Below, piece by piece: positions 35,114-46,701 of a stretch of 64,000 nt of DNA (within the stretch, counting starts at the first letter, position 1; the number at the start of each line of letters is the position of its first letter). The notes under the pieces are model-generated. The model searched no databases. It was not told where the DNA came from and was given only the letters and a program-made list of their open reading frames with translations. The DNA is from Gnetum montanum (Eukaryota; Streptophyta; Gnetopsida; Gnetales; Gnetaceae), in NCBI GenBank assembly GCA_015680685.1, contig MNCI01009519.1, forward strand, positions 623,318 through 687,317. The letters run 5' to 3'. Position numbers and translations under genes: made by a program.

Positions 35114-37030
35114 TACCCTCACAACTAAATGAAAACTCATCCTCAAGTAAAAAAGAGAAGGAACAAGTTTCTTACAAAATATTGGGAATGTATGGGATTA
35201 TTGACTGATATGAAAACTGACTCAAACAGAAAAAATAAACTCTAAGTGTCCAAGTGTATGGATTTACAATATTTTACAAAATTAGGTGTTCATGACAATA
35301 GAATTAAACACCCTGGACAAAACTAACATACAACTCCTCTAGCAGTTGGTGAGTGAGGAAGAAGATACAACAATCATGAATGGTCCTCATTGCATAGTGT
35401 TGCTACAACTTTCATGGTGAAGATAGTATTGCTTCTAGTCCATACTTCCCATTGCAATCTTAAAAAATTATGGATTAGTATGTAATTTGTAACATATAGC
35501 TTTTAAGTACTTTGTCTCTTCAGTGGTTACACTTGGCTAGGCTATGATTATGGTGGATTGATTCCTTTAATAGTGGTAGTCAGAAAACTGAAGAATAGAG
35601 TGAAATGGATAAGTGGTCCATTATTAAATTCTAAAAGTCCCACATGATGAAATTATTGAATAGGGTTTAACAATTCACAACAATAAAAAATGGTTTTATT
35701 AAAAAAACATTATGAAGATGCACATAATTGGATGTCATTGATGGGGCCTACAAAAGGATTTGATTGTGAAAATGTCTAAGGATGAAGAACTTAACTAATC
35801 TAACCAAAAGGTATGTAAGTGGGTCCTTCCCAAAAACTATGGTTATGGAAAGGATGAAGAACTTAACTAATCTAACCAAAAGGTATGGTTATGGAAAATT
35901 AAGTACAAAAACTCAGAAGAAACTACCTCAGAATTTTGACACATCAAATTGGTAGTGAGGTGAGACATGGAAAACATAGATGGATGAGAGAGAGTGTGGA
36001 ATGGAGCTCTCAATTAAGGTCAGATGAAGTCCATTGTGAAGTTTGTGGTTAAATAACTTGATAAAATCCTTCCTTAGTCCAAACCAAAACCAACCACATT
36101 CAAGGATTTTGCAATGTCATTCTAAGACTAGTCCACCTTCCTAAGACACAAGAGTGCTCACATAGAACAACTACCATTCCTCATTAAAGAAGAAAAGAAA
36201 AGTAGGAAGTGATAAAGGACCTTAGTTAGGGGGGACCTTTAGGCATGGGTAAGATGTCTTTCTAGTCCCATAACTAGTGCTTGTAGCCTATTTATTTGGT
36301 CTAATGGGTGTGTTTTAAATTTCAATCATTTTTATTTTTGCAATGGGAACCACACCATGCAAAGTTTTATTCAACTTCTTGTTATTGGTTAACATGGAAT
36401 AGTAAGAAATCCATGAAAACACACATGCATCCAAGTAGAAATGCACAAAGAGTACCAAGTCCCCTTGAAGTCACACATTATTCAAATCTTTGAATCCTTT
36501 CCAAATCTAGAAACTACCAAGGTCATAAGTGCACTAAAGTTTTATTAATGAAAAAGGGACCTCACATTTCCATAACAAAGAAAACTATAGAGTTTGTGGA
36601 TGGGTGCTCGTTTCATAAAAAGGATAGCATGTCCTAGTCATCAATAACAAAATTCAAAGCTAGAATTAAGACACCAATAATCAAATAACTAGATGGCACA
36701 TGCTCACATTAATCAAACCACACTGTACCTAGTTGGCAATAAGGCATGTTATTACTAAAACATAATAAGAAAATCAGATTTAAATAAAGGAAAATATGCA
36801 AGAAATTGTAAAATATTTAAGAAAAATAAAATGTACTAATGATGTTGTAAAATTTTTTTTGAAAAATCAATAATGTAAAAATAAAAAGGTGTAAGATAAA
36901 GAATATGTCAAACAAGAAGTAAAAGTAACAAGGTGTAAAATAAAAATGTGTAAAGTAAAAAGATGAAAAATTGAGGAGCCACTTATATAATTAGCATGGA
37001 TAGCCATCTTCCCCATGACTAAGTTGAAAG
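35114..37030 (-). other. Element H, polypurine tract and conserved non-coding region
   Basis: It starts with the polypurine tract (taccctcacaac on plus, 35114-35125, one G of the run changed). Conserved islands lie at 35821-35842 (gggtccttcccaaaaac), 36230-36270 (acctttaggcatgggtaa) and 36445-36490 (agtccccttgaagtcacac). A short direct repeat (aggatgaagaacttaactaa) occurs at about 35780 and 35852. Near the integrase end is an A-rich tract (36770-36970). Confidence 0.65.
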
Positions 37031-37038
37031 GAGTAGAT

Positions 37039-38060
37039 CTAAAATATTGAGAATGGTTGTTCATACGATGAGGAATTTGTTGCACTAGCTTGCTTAGGCT
37101 CGTGGAAAGGTTTGACTTGTTGTATGTTGACTAGCTGATTCTTGTCTAGGCTCTCAAGTTTGTAGATCAACATGGCCTCAGAAGGGAAATTTTTGTAAAT
37201 GATATAAGTTCTTTCCCACACCATTTGGAACTTAGTTCATTGAGGTACATGTGTGGGGTTTTAGTAGAGGAACTTATCTCCTTGTTGAAATTTGACTTTT
37301 TGATTTTAAGGTCATGGCATTTTTTGTTGTATGCCTTGTGCAACTTATTAGATGATAGGGCCACTAATTGATTTTTTTTTGGTAAGTTGAGATTCCTTAA
37401 TCTTTCTTTTTGTGCTAAAATTAAGTCAAGGTTAAGGTCATAAGCTGTTGAAAGTGTATAGAGCTTGGATTGAATGGAAAGTGTTGGTAATTTTTTGTAC
37501 ACTAGCTCCTAGGGAGAATAGCCTATCGAAAGTTTCCATGTTGAGAAGTAGGCCCAGAGGGAATCATTGAGTTTTGTGCTCTAGTATTTCCTATATTTGT
37601 TGATAGTTCTTATGATGATTGTTCTGATTTCCCTATTTGTAACATCAACTTGACCATTAGCTTGGGGGGTGTTAGGGTGTTGTCAGTTTATGTTCAACCC
37701 CTAAGTGTTGCATGAGTTTCTGAAAGGTAGTGCCTATAAAGTGGGTTCCATTGTCAGATATTAATGCATGTGGCACACCAAACCTGATGTATAGTCAGTG
37801 ATAGCTATTGCTTCTACCGATTTCATATAATAGTCAACAATGACTATGATGTATGTCTTTTCATTTGACATGGATGTGATGGGACCCATGAAGTCAATAA
37901 CCCATATGTCAAAGGGTTTTAATGGTTGGATCCATTATTGATGTTCCTTCATTCTAGCAGTCATTTGACCATCTTGTTGGTAGCATTCACAAGAGTGGAC
38001 ATATTAGTGAGCATCCCTGAAGATTGTTGGTCAATAATACCTTATCATTAGGATTTTGAT
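37039..38060 (-). pseudogene. Element H, integrase
   Basis: The first catalytic Asp is present (VIDFMGPITSMSN, about 37870-37905) and so is the second (SDNGTHF, about 37740-37765). The Glu position reads Asp in NGQVDVTNREI (about 37620-37660), so the triad would be D-D-D. A TAG replaces Trp in the WSTKL motif (37581-37583), the same stop as in A and F. The C-terminal region is in two overlapping frames (37167-37502 and 37039-37224, with KLPTLSIQSKLYTLS and LVNIQQVKPFHEP), implying a frameshift near 37200. The N-terminal zinc region is degenerate (CECYQQDG). Confidence 0.85.
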
Positions 38061-39900
38061 GGCTATGCCTCTCCTAGAAGAATGGCCCCCACAAGGACCC
38101 TCATGAGCATCCTAGAGAACACATAGTTGTTTAGCATCAAGGACACACTAATGAACCAAGCCATCGGCCCATACCTTGTAGAGGTGTCTATTGATCTCCA
38201 TAAAGCATTTCACCAAGTGAAGAAGCTATTATTTCTTTCAGTGGTCCAACCCTTTTGTCATCTCTTGAGTGAGAAGATAGGTGAGAATGCCATCATACCA
38301 TTTAGGTTCAATGGATAATTTTTTTGTTATAGCCCTGACAAAGAGGAGTTCATCAGGAAATAGATCAGATAGTGGACTTTTCTCCTCTTTTTTGTCCCAT
38401 TGCAACTAGTACAAGTGGTCAATGACCACATTCTTAGTTCCATTTCGATCTACCATTGCAAGAGTGAATTCCTATAATATCATCAACCACTGTATGACAC
38501 ATAGGCTACTATTGGCTTATTCATGAGGAATTGCATGGCAATGTGATCTGTGTGCAAAAACACTTTGTATCCAAGCACATAACGCCTAAACTTCTCTAGA
38601 GTAAACACCATTTCCATCAATTCTTTTTCTATAATGGTGTAGTTTAGTTGTTCACCCACAATGCTTCAACTTGTGCAATGATGTAATATGGATGTTTCTT
38701 TTTGTCCAACTATGTAAGCATAGCTTCCAAGCCATAATATGATGCATCCATCATAACATGAAATGATCTAGACTAGTTGGGTGCCTATAGAATTGGGAAT
38801 TTTACAAGTTTTCCCTTTAGCTATTAGAATGTTTTCACATTCCTTAGTCCAAAAAAATGGAACATCTTTCTTTGTTAACTTACTAATGGTTTTGCAATCT
38901 TAGAAAATTTATCTATGAAATGTTGATAGTAGTGAGTGTGTCCAAGAAATGACTAGACATCTTTTATAGTTTATGGTTGGTAGGTAATTCCTTGGATGAC
39001 CCTTATTTTTTCGAGGTTGATCTTAATTCTTGGTTGTGAGATTTGGTGCCCTAATATAATGCCCTCCTAGATCATTAGATGACTCTTTTACCAATTGAGC
39101 CATAGATTTTTTTTCACACATATTTTTAGTACTTGATCAAGGTTGTATAGGGCTTGCTCAAATGTAGCTCCATAGGTGGAGAAGTCATCCATGAAGACTT
39201 TCACACCACTACCAATTTGCTATTGAAAAATTCTTAAAACCAGGCATTGAGAAGTCGTAGGAGCATTAGATCAAAAGGCATCTTGTCATATGCAAAGGTC
39301 CCTTAGGGACTCAGAAATGTTATTTTCACCTAGTTCTTTGGCATGATCTAGATTTGGTTATAGTCACTATAGCCATCCAGAAAACTATAATAGCAATTTC
39401 TAGATATGGTGTCTAACACTTGATCAATGAATGATAACAAAAAATGGTACTTGAGTGTTTCCATATTCAATAGTTAAAAATCAATTTAGAATTGCCACTT
39501 ACCACCTTTCTTTGGCATAATCATGAGTGGAATAACCCACTAACTATCTACAATGGGATAGATAAACCCTACCTTGAGAAGTTGTTCAATTTCCTCCTTA
39601 ACAATCTACTTCAATTTTGGGTTCAATCATCTCTATGACTTTCTGGTCGAGCCAATGTTGATACGATGATGGCATATCATAGGATCAATTCCTATGAGTT
39701 CAGGATATGACCAAGAAAAGGCTACTAATCATTTTTCAACCACTTTCAATAGCATTCATTTTTATTCTAGAGTAAGATTTACATTGATTATTATTGGCTT
39801 TCCATTTTTTAAGGATAAATATTCCATGGCAGCAGGTAGATTTTTTAACTCAAGGGTCTCTTATTTAAAATTTTCAAGAATTTCCAACTCTCCCCAATAG
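38061..39900 (-). pseudogene. Element H, reverse transcriptase and RNase H
   Basis: Reverse transcriptase copies element RNA into DNA; RNase H removes the RNA. The active-site motif is kept as VFMDDFSTYG (about 39180-39210). Around it are DQVLKICVKKNLWLNW, ILGHQIS, VIQGITYQP and SFLGHTHYY, all in Ty3/gypsy order. RNase H (about 38430-38780) has MDASYYGLEAML-like sequence and YVLGYKVFLHTDHIAM-like sequence in a frame with stops. Many stops overall make the protein non-functional, but this is the only visible reverse transcriptase in the window with both Asp residues in place. Confidence 0.8.
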
Positions 39901-40640
39901 GTTTCATCATTTGCATTATCAGAGAGTTGGTGATGCACTTGCTCTAGTTCATCCATGCCTATGACATAAGTGCATGTCAGGCTCTCAATAGGTTCCATAC
40001 AAAGTGTGCTACTTTTAGGATTAGCGATTAGCCACTGGGTGGCCTCTTATTTTGTGACTAATATGTATAGACACTTTGAATATTAGCTCTAGATGCACAC
40101 TGCTTGCATGTGGAAATGGATATTTTTTTAATAGACTAGATTTTCTACATGCAATTGCATCTTGTATCATTATATTAAATGCATAAAACTCACTTCTTCT
40201 TAATCTTTCTAAATGCATTTTCCTTAGATATTTCTAGGAAAAGATATTTGATGTCCATTCTTGCATCAACGATGCTACGCCATGTCCTTCCCATGATGAT
40301 TGGAAAGTCCCTTTATAATTCTCAACCTTAATTACTAGGAAATTAGTAGGATAAGACCAACCATGGATAGTGGTCATAATGTCTTCCACTAATCTCAATG
40401 GAACAATGATGGATTAGTCTACCAAGTCTAATCTAACATTGCTATTCTTGAGAGGAAATAGGTTCCATACAATATACATCTCATGAAAAATCAAGTTGAC
40501 ATTAGAACTTGAATCAAGAAAATCTTTACATGGTTTATTTCCAACAATTTGAAATCAAGAAGAGGACTTTCAGGATCAACTAATTTCCTAGGAAGGTGGC
40601 TATTCCAAACCAATTAAATATGGCACAAGTAAGCATAACA
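39901..40640 (-). pseudogene. Element H, protease and spacer
   Basis: The active-site region reads PCKDFLDSSSNVNLI (about 40490-40540), followed by heavily mutated sequence corresponding to the second protease block (about 40270-40330). The spacer toward reverse transcriptase has MDELEQVHHQLSDNANDETY (about 39890-39960). It aligns with B up to the point where A interrupts B. Confidence 0.65.
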
Positions 40641-42093
40641 ATATGGATTTTGGTAGTATTTGGTTTAAAGGGGAGTTGAAAGAATTAGATGTAGAGAGAT
40701 ATGGAGAAGTAGGATTTCCAACCTCATGTGTATGTGAGGGCTTAGGTGGACTGTTGGGTTGGAGAAAAGGTCTTTTTTGTGATCTAGTGTTTGAACCACT
40801 TGATTGATGAATCGATTGTAGATTTATGGCCCTAGTGGCATTGCGTTGTTGCAGTTGGATTGGAAGTTCACCCTACATAGATGGTGTAGGCAGCAGCTAT
40901 GTTGAGGGTGGAGGAATACATGCAAGAATAGGAGGAGGATGAGGATAAAAGGTGGTATTCCTCCTTGCATGCGGACAATGAGTTCAATAATAATTGGGAG
41001 GATAGTAGTGAGATTGAAAAGTAGAAACATGTCTAGAAGAGTCACATGGAGATAGGGGTTGATGAACGTAATAGCCATAAGGATGAAGTTATTTGTAAGG
41101 GTATTGTTTTCTTGGCAATGCCAGTGCCCATGATTATGGTTGTTGCCACTATTTATACTACTCATATGGTTGCATTGGAGTTCCACTTGGATAATACTAT
41201 TGTTGCTTATGGAACTACCTTGGATTTCCTTGAGGATAACACAACCTTCTAGGTATTTACCTTCTTACTAGTCATGGATTTAGAGCATACATCCCAGACT
41301 CCTATAAGTATGACATGATGAGGTAACATCCCATAGGATGTTCAAATTAGCAGATGTCACACCCACCATCATCATCTAATTTGGTTTCTACAACTTCCCC
41401 TACTACAACAATTTTTTCCTTACCCCTTTAATTGACATGTTCAGCTTCCTTGCACCATCTACAATCATGATCACTACCTTGTTCTTTGGACTTTTTAGAA
41501 ATTTTTAGGATAGTTTGTAATCTGCTATCCATAGAGTCCCATAACTAATCAACCTTGGCTGAAATTTTAGAGGTAAATTTTTGAAGTGAGAAGGTTTTCT
41601 AGTTCACCACTTCATCAAGTGTTGATTTCTCCTTACTAGCACAAAATCAAACCTCCCTCTTGTGAATAGAAGGATCATGGTTGTACTTTTTTTCACTTTC
41701 ACTTTTTCTCAACTCTTCTTCTTTTTTTGCTACTTGCTTAATTAGCCTTTGGATCTAATGGGCCCTTAATTTTGACAATCTCTCCTAAGCATAGGCTCCA
41801 AGATTTTTCCTTGTTTTTTATTAGAGCCCATCTATGATGTGGAGAAGTTGCTCCTGTTGAGAATAATCATGGCCAAGACATCTATGTAATAGAGAATAAT
41901 ATCAACCCATGGCAACATCCATGGCTTCATGTGCCCATTATCGCCATCCCTAGATCTACCTCCTCAAGTTGGACACTCAGGAAGACATGATATTTGTCAT
42001 TGAATAGTTTGAACATTGTACTCCACTGCTTGATGGATTCCAATTTTAAGGATTGATACTAGCTTTCTGCTTCTTTAATGAGTGTCCCTGGAG
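40641..42093 (-). pseudogene. Element H, gag (N-terminus deleted)
   Basis: Contains the Pro/His-rich tail (40824-41186), the Cys/His motif GGCDIC then HPMGC (about 41320-41370), a charged stretch, and HIIDGL followed by two stops (TAA at 41821-41823 also in B). The upstream capsid portion breaks off at about 42093, where LTR sequence begins, so the N-terminal third of gag and the primer site are gone. Confidence 0.7.
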
Positions 42094-42103
42094 GCCCAAA
42101 AAA

Positions 42104-42949
42104 ATCACAAGTGTTCATGCATGATCCAACCAAATTCTAGAGACCTTAAGTTCCTAAGTACACTGGTTCTAGGATGTGAAATTTAATCATGACAATCATT
42201 GTCTTCTCAACTATACTTTTGGATCTTAATTATATGGTTAAGTGTAATTGAGGTACATGATTTTTGTTATTTTGTATTTTATTTATCTACGATTAAGAAC
42301 AAGTTAAAATTTAATTGATGAATCAATTTAACTAATCTAATTGCTAATTAATAACTAACTATATTAACATAAGTATCCAATCCCACTTTTTATGCACATT
42401 CTAAACATGTATAACACTGCTAGGTTACCAAACATTAAGCATTGCTAGGATTACCAAGTGTCATGTGCATGCTCAAAGTAGTTATACTTATGTGCTTAAT
42501 TAATTTCTATTTAATCGAACTAGCTTACCTTAGCTAAATTACTTAAGAACATTAAAGGCAGTTACATAAAACATTAAATGCATGAATAAAGTATTTAATC
42601 TAGCCAAGGTGTTGCAAGGTTTGATCAAAAAGCTTTTCTTTATTACTGCACACATTTTTGTGCTCAAGTACAATAGTGCTTGAATAAAGATCCATACACT
42701 CAATGACTCCTACTACAGGTACTTTGGGAAATATTCTAACTCTAGAGAAAAGAAACTATAAGAGCTCTGCTATGTTATGACAAAAACTATATGGAAATTA
42801 TGTGCCTAAGCACTATATTTATAGGTCAGCACATACCCCATGATATTAGATATACGACATCACATCTTGGGGCCTAATATAAGATACCCAACATCACAGC
42901 TCCAATATTAGATATCTAATTTTAAATCCCTACAAAATATGATTCATCA
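42104..42949 (-). repeat. Element H, 5' LTR (outer edge intact, inner edge deleted)
   Basis: It matches the 3' LTR at 34232-35113 from aatcacaagtgttcatgca onward. The first 30 or so bases expected next to the primer site are missing. TATA box at 42815-42822; the right end ATTCATCA is intact at 42949. Confidence 0.85.
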
Positions 42950-42954
42950 ATGAT

Positions 42955-43692
42955 TATGATAGTCATGAGTCATAATCTTGATACTTGTATCTTCTTCTAT
43001 CAATTCATTGATGATCATGATGAGGTAGATGAGGTAGTAGGATAAAGGTGTTGGCTTCTCTTCCTTTCATAACTTATGTGTTCTTCTTTGTAAGGCCCAG
43101 TAGAAACTCTTAGCCTTAAGTCTTTCTTACACTTTGAGTTAGTAACCTTCCTTCTAGGTGTCTTTGGTAGAGTGGAATGAAGTTGAACTTTGCTAGGTTC
43201 CTCAAGTCTAATGATAGGTTTTTTTGAAGGCTCTTCATGATTTTGGTGGAGTTTTTTAGTGATGAATGCATTAGCATCTAGTTCTTCCAAGATAATGGAA
43301 GTGTTGACCTACTTCCCTTTATTGTCTGCATGTTTGATTTCCATAGCAACATCTTTTCTCATATGCTCCTTTGTGGTTTTATAGGATCTTATCATGTGAT
43401 AGGTCACATGGTACCCTTCCTATATTTGGTCCAAATGCATTCCCCTTAAGGTAGTTTGGAGCATGCTAAGTGCTACACATTCTAGAGGTAGGACTATGTT
43501 TCCTTCCATGTCTCTCCATCTCATTTATTTTTCCTAACGGAAGATAAAAGTAAAATCTAAATGATAAGAATTAGTGTAAGCATAAGTAATTATTTTTTGC
43601 ATTAGAATCCCCCATTCTTCTTCTTCATCAAGTCTATCATTGCTTCCCTATGGTTCCTTGGTAGGTGATGTTGTATTCTCATTTGAAGCCAT
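42955..43692 (-). pseudogene. Element E, gag N-terminal part
   Basis: Starts at the ATG read from 43692 (MASNENTTSPTKEP, stop next). The motif WRDMEGNIVLP (about 43490-43525) is shared with the gag of B. The open piece 43015-43290 is rich in Lys, Glu and Pro. The sequence is cut by H at 42950 and continues at 34231 downward. Confidence 0.7.
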
Positions 43693-43806
43693 GCTATGGT
43701 TTAAGATGTTTGTTTAAGTATGCTTATTTTAGAGTTATGAATTTTAACATTGAGTTCTTAATACAAAAAAAATTGTAAAATCAATTACTTAGCATACATT
43801 GACTAG

Positions 43807-43825
43807 TCCCAGGCAACAACACCAA
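43807..43825 (-). other. Primer-binding site of element E
   Basis: tcccaggcaacaacaccaa on plus, adjoining the LTR; its complement matches the tRNA-Asp-type site with several C-to-T-type changes. Confidence 0.7.
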
Positions 43826-44681
43826 TGATAAATAGTGGAGTAATCCAACACACAACCATATAAGTCACAAGTGGTCACACGACCAAATTGTAATACATGA
43901 ATAAGGCAATGTGATTATGCTAGTAATTGGTTTAAGTCCATGACTATTATCTTCCCACATGAGCTAGTGAAATCTATGGATATGGTTTAACTCATAGTGA
44001 GGTATATGATATGTTGATGTTGTAGAACCATTGTTACTCCTAGTGAACATGGTGAAGTCAAAATAGTTTCTAAATCTAAGTCTAACTAAAACAGTAAAAC
44101 AATCTACTCTATCTTAAGGTGATGAGTACGTATTCCTAATCTTTTGTACACACCCTAGACTTCATGTAACTACTACTGGCTAAACCAAGTGATAGCACTA
44201 CTGGATCACCAAGGAATTACACTTAAGTTCTCAAGATCAATTGTACTCATCCTACTTAACAACAGTAATGGTAAACTGCATGGAAAAGTAAACATTAACT
44301 AAGAAAATAGTAAATTTTATTCTAAGTAAAACAATAAACTAGAAGAATGCAATAATAATATGAAATAGCTTCATCTTTATTGCTATTCACACTTATGCCG
44401 AGGTACAAGATGCTAGATTAAAGACTTTGTACACTAAATCACACTACATTGTAGGCATTCACACTTCAAAGTGCTTAAAACTAAGATCACAAAAATAAAT
44501 TGAAAGGGTCTAGTTACTATGGAATGAAAAATTTTGTAGATCCATATGCCTAAGTGCTATATTTATAGGCTAGCATGCATCCCATGATATCACATATACA
44601 ACAACGTAGCTAGTGTTATGATATTGGAGCTACAATATCATATATCCAATATCATAGTCCTTGAAAAACTTAACTTTATCA
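43826..44681 (-). repeat. Element E, 5' LTR
   Basis: 856 bp, plus-strand ends TGATAAATAG and CTTTATCA, matching 25625-26462. TATA box at 44559-44566, weak gatatc/caatat cassette about 44584-44660. Followed by the agtgg target duplication. Confidence 0.9.
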
Positions 44682-44686
44682 AGTGG

Positions 44687-44853
44687 TATTTCAAAAATCA
44701 AAAGTGAAAATGATGCAATTTTTGTTATGGTGTATAGGTTCTCCAATATGAAATACTTCATTCTGTGCAAAAAGATGAGTGATGCTTTTCTTATGGTATG
44801 GCATAGAATTCCTTTGAATATTATTAGTAATAGAGACTTCAAATTTAGTAGTT
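44687..44853 (+). pseudogene. Element C, integrase core (second of three pieces)
   Basis: The translation continues the integrase broken at 25624: SKIKSENDAIFVMVYRFSNM, KYFILCKKMSDAF, IISNRDFKFSS. It corresponds to the stretch between the first and second catalytic Asp of the core; the second Asp is present within NRDFKF. The frame stops at 44853 where a long TG...CA element begins, and picks up at 46702 with HFWRSL. Confidence 0.85.
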
Positions 44854-46694
44854 GAAACATCACTAATTTTGGGCTCCTGCAGTTCAATGGTATATTTGTC
44901 TAACTATCAAAACTTGAACAAAATTTTTCTAAGTCTGGTGTCACATTGTGCAACATAGATAGTGTAGCACACTGGGAGTCCTATGTTTGCAAAGTTTTTC
45001 TAAGTATGCCTACTACGCTCCCTAGCACAGCCAGCATAGCACATGCTTCCAAGGCTAGTTTGCATAAATGTCAAGCCAAATATGGTCAAGGGTCATTGGG
45101 GACGGACCAAACAGTTTGGCAAATTTTCTATTTCCCAAATTGTGAAGCTCACTATGCTTTCCAGCTTACCTAGCATGACACATGTCCTAGTTGCTAGTCC
45201 ACCCAAGTACTAGGCTAGAAGTTGTCAAAAGTGCTCAGGATGGATGAAATAGTTTGGCAAGTTTTCTATCTTTTGGACTTGTCATGCTTTGCTACGCTAT
45301 ACAACATAGCCAACATGACACAAGTTTTAGGGCCAAATTTTTCTAAGTGTTGGACAAGAAGTTTGTTAAGCTATCTAGACATGGAAGATGTATTTGGCAA
45401 TTTTCTAACTTTTGAGGTTGCCTATCCTGCTGCACCCTAGAGTGTGGTTAGTATGCCATGAAAAAACATTGCAAATTTTGGCAAAATTCATCAAAGTACT
45501 TATGCTATGCTCTGCTACACTATGCAACGTAGATAGCATCACAAACCAAAATCTACAAAAATTTTCTCAGTGTTCATGCTATGCTCCATCACGTTGTGTA
45601 GCGTAGACAACATGACACTTGGGAAATGCCTCTGAAAGCCCTCAGAAGATCCCAAAACTTGGCATCAATCTTCATTTTAGCTCTAATGTGCTTCTGATGG
45701 CCAAGATCAGTAGTCTACTTTGCTTTTGCACCCCTTATTGATCCAAAAAATTGTCCCTACGCTTGACCCTACTCAAAAGAGGGGGAAGACATAGTTCTAG
45801 ATCATAAGCTCCAAGTTGAATTTGTTTTGGCATTATTTGTACATACATGGTGGCCCCTCAAACTTTGGCACATGCAGTTTGGGCAATGTGGTCATAGTTT
45901 GGTAGATTCTCAGTTCCCGTTCCTATCCTTTCAAGCATTATGTTGTGAGCTTAACACTCAGAGCTTGAAATTTTGAGCATAACATGCTAGCATGACTTGT
46001 CCACACCCATGCTACATGGGACCTAGGCCACATGGCATCCAATCCACATCTCACATCAACCCTAGCCCTATAGATACCCTAATAATTAGCATTTTAGGGG
46101 TTGATAAGCAAATTACTTTAAGCATCAAGCATTAGAGCACTCTCAGTATCTTCATCACTCCTGCACTTGAGCACTCGAGCTTGACACGTGGCTGAGTATT
46201 GTGGCAGAGTCTTCCTTACACCCACACAACATGATGACTGTAAGCCCAATAGGTCTAGCCTCCTTATAGCTACCAGCACCATGTTTGCAATGTCTCAGAA
46301 ACTATGACCACACTGCCATGCTGCTCCACTGCACCTATCTAACATCATGTACCAATTTCATGCACTATTTAATCAAAAGTCATGTTCCCCAGCCTTGAGG
46401 TGGTGCATTTCCTCACCTAAAATCGTATTTCATTTTCCTTCAGCATTTCTTTCAAATTTTAGCATAATTTCTTGCATTTCCTACTGCTGACATGTATTTT
46501 TTATTATTTACAATATTATTTTTAGGCTTTTACGAATGGTTATTGTTACACCATGTAAGTCCCTATTTGATCAACCAGACCGTTCAGGGCACCCCATTTC
46601 TGTTTCACCCAGCATAGCCCTCCCATGGATTTGGGGTTAGGCTATACACCCATAGACCTCTCGGTGTTCCAACCACTAATGTTTTTGAATGTCA
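44854..46694. mobile_element. Probable solo LTR of a large-LTR element (1.84 kb)
   Basis: A 1.84-kb block starting TGAAACATC and ending GAATGTCA, flanked on both sides by tagtagt, splits the integrase of C precisely: FKFSS before, HFWRSL after. TG...CA ends plus a short direct repeat suggest a solo LTR. It is richer in GC than its surroundings. The first 750 bases hold irregular repeats around (g)ctacgct/agcgtag-type palindromes. The last 150 bases (gtccctatttgatcaaccag, accgttcaggg) look like an LTR terminus. No internal coding region. A different transposon class is possible; orientation not determined. Confidence 0.6.
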
Positions 46695-46701
46695 TAGTAG
46701 T

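Larger units (their letters stand above)
34232..42949 (-). mobile_element. Element H, gypsy element with pol, nested in gag of E
   Basis: Minus-strand element of 8.7 kb between LTRs at 34232-35113 and about 42104-42949. Flanking words atggt (34227-34231) and atgat (42950-42954) are a probable target duplication. It carries gag (shortened), protease, reverse transcriptase, RNase H and integrase in Ty3/gypsy order, then 1.9 kb of conserved non-coding sequence. A deletion removed the start of gag, the leader, the primer site and the adjoining end of the 5' LTR (junction about 42094-42104). No reading frame is intact. Confidence 0.88.
25625..44681 (-). mobile_element. Element E, gag-protease-ORFX gypsy element with H nested inside
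   Basis: Full-length minus-strand element with identical 5-bp target duplications agtgg (25620-25624 and 44682-44686). It splits the integrase of C. Leaving out nested H (34232-42949) and the 5 duplicated bases, E is about 10.3 kb: LTR, primer site, gag, protease, 2 kb of conserved non-coding sequence, a large ORFX, polypurine tract, LTR. There is no reverse transcriptase, RNase H or integrase, so E depended on helpers, like D. Confidence 0.88.
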
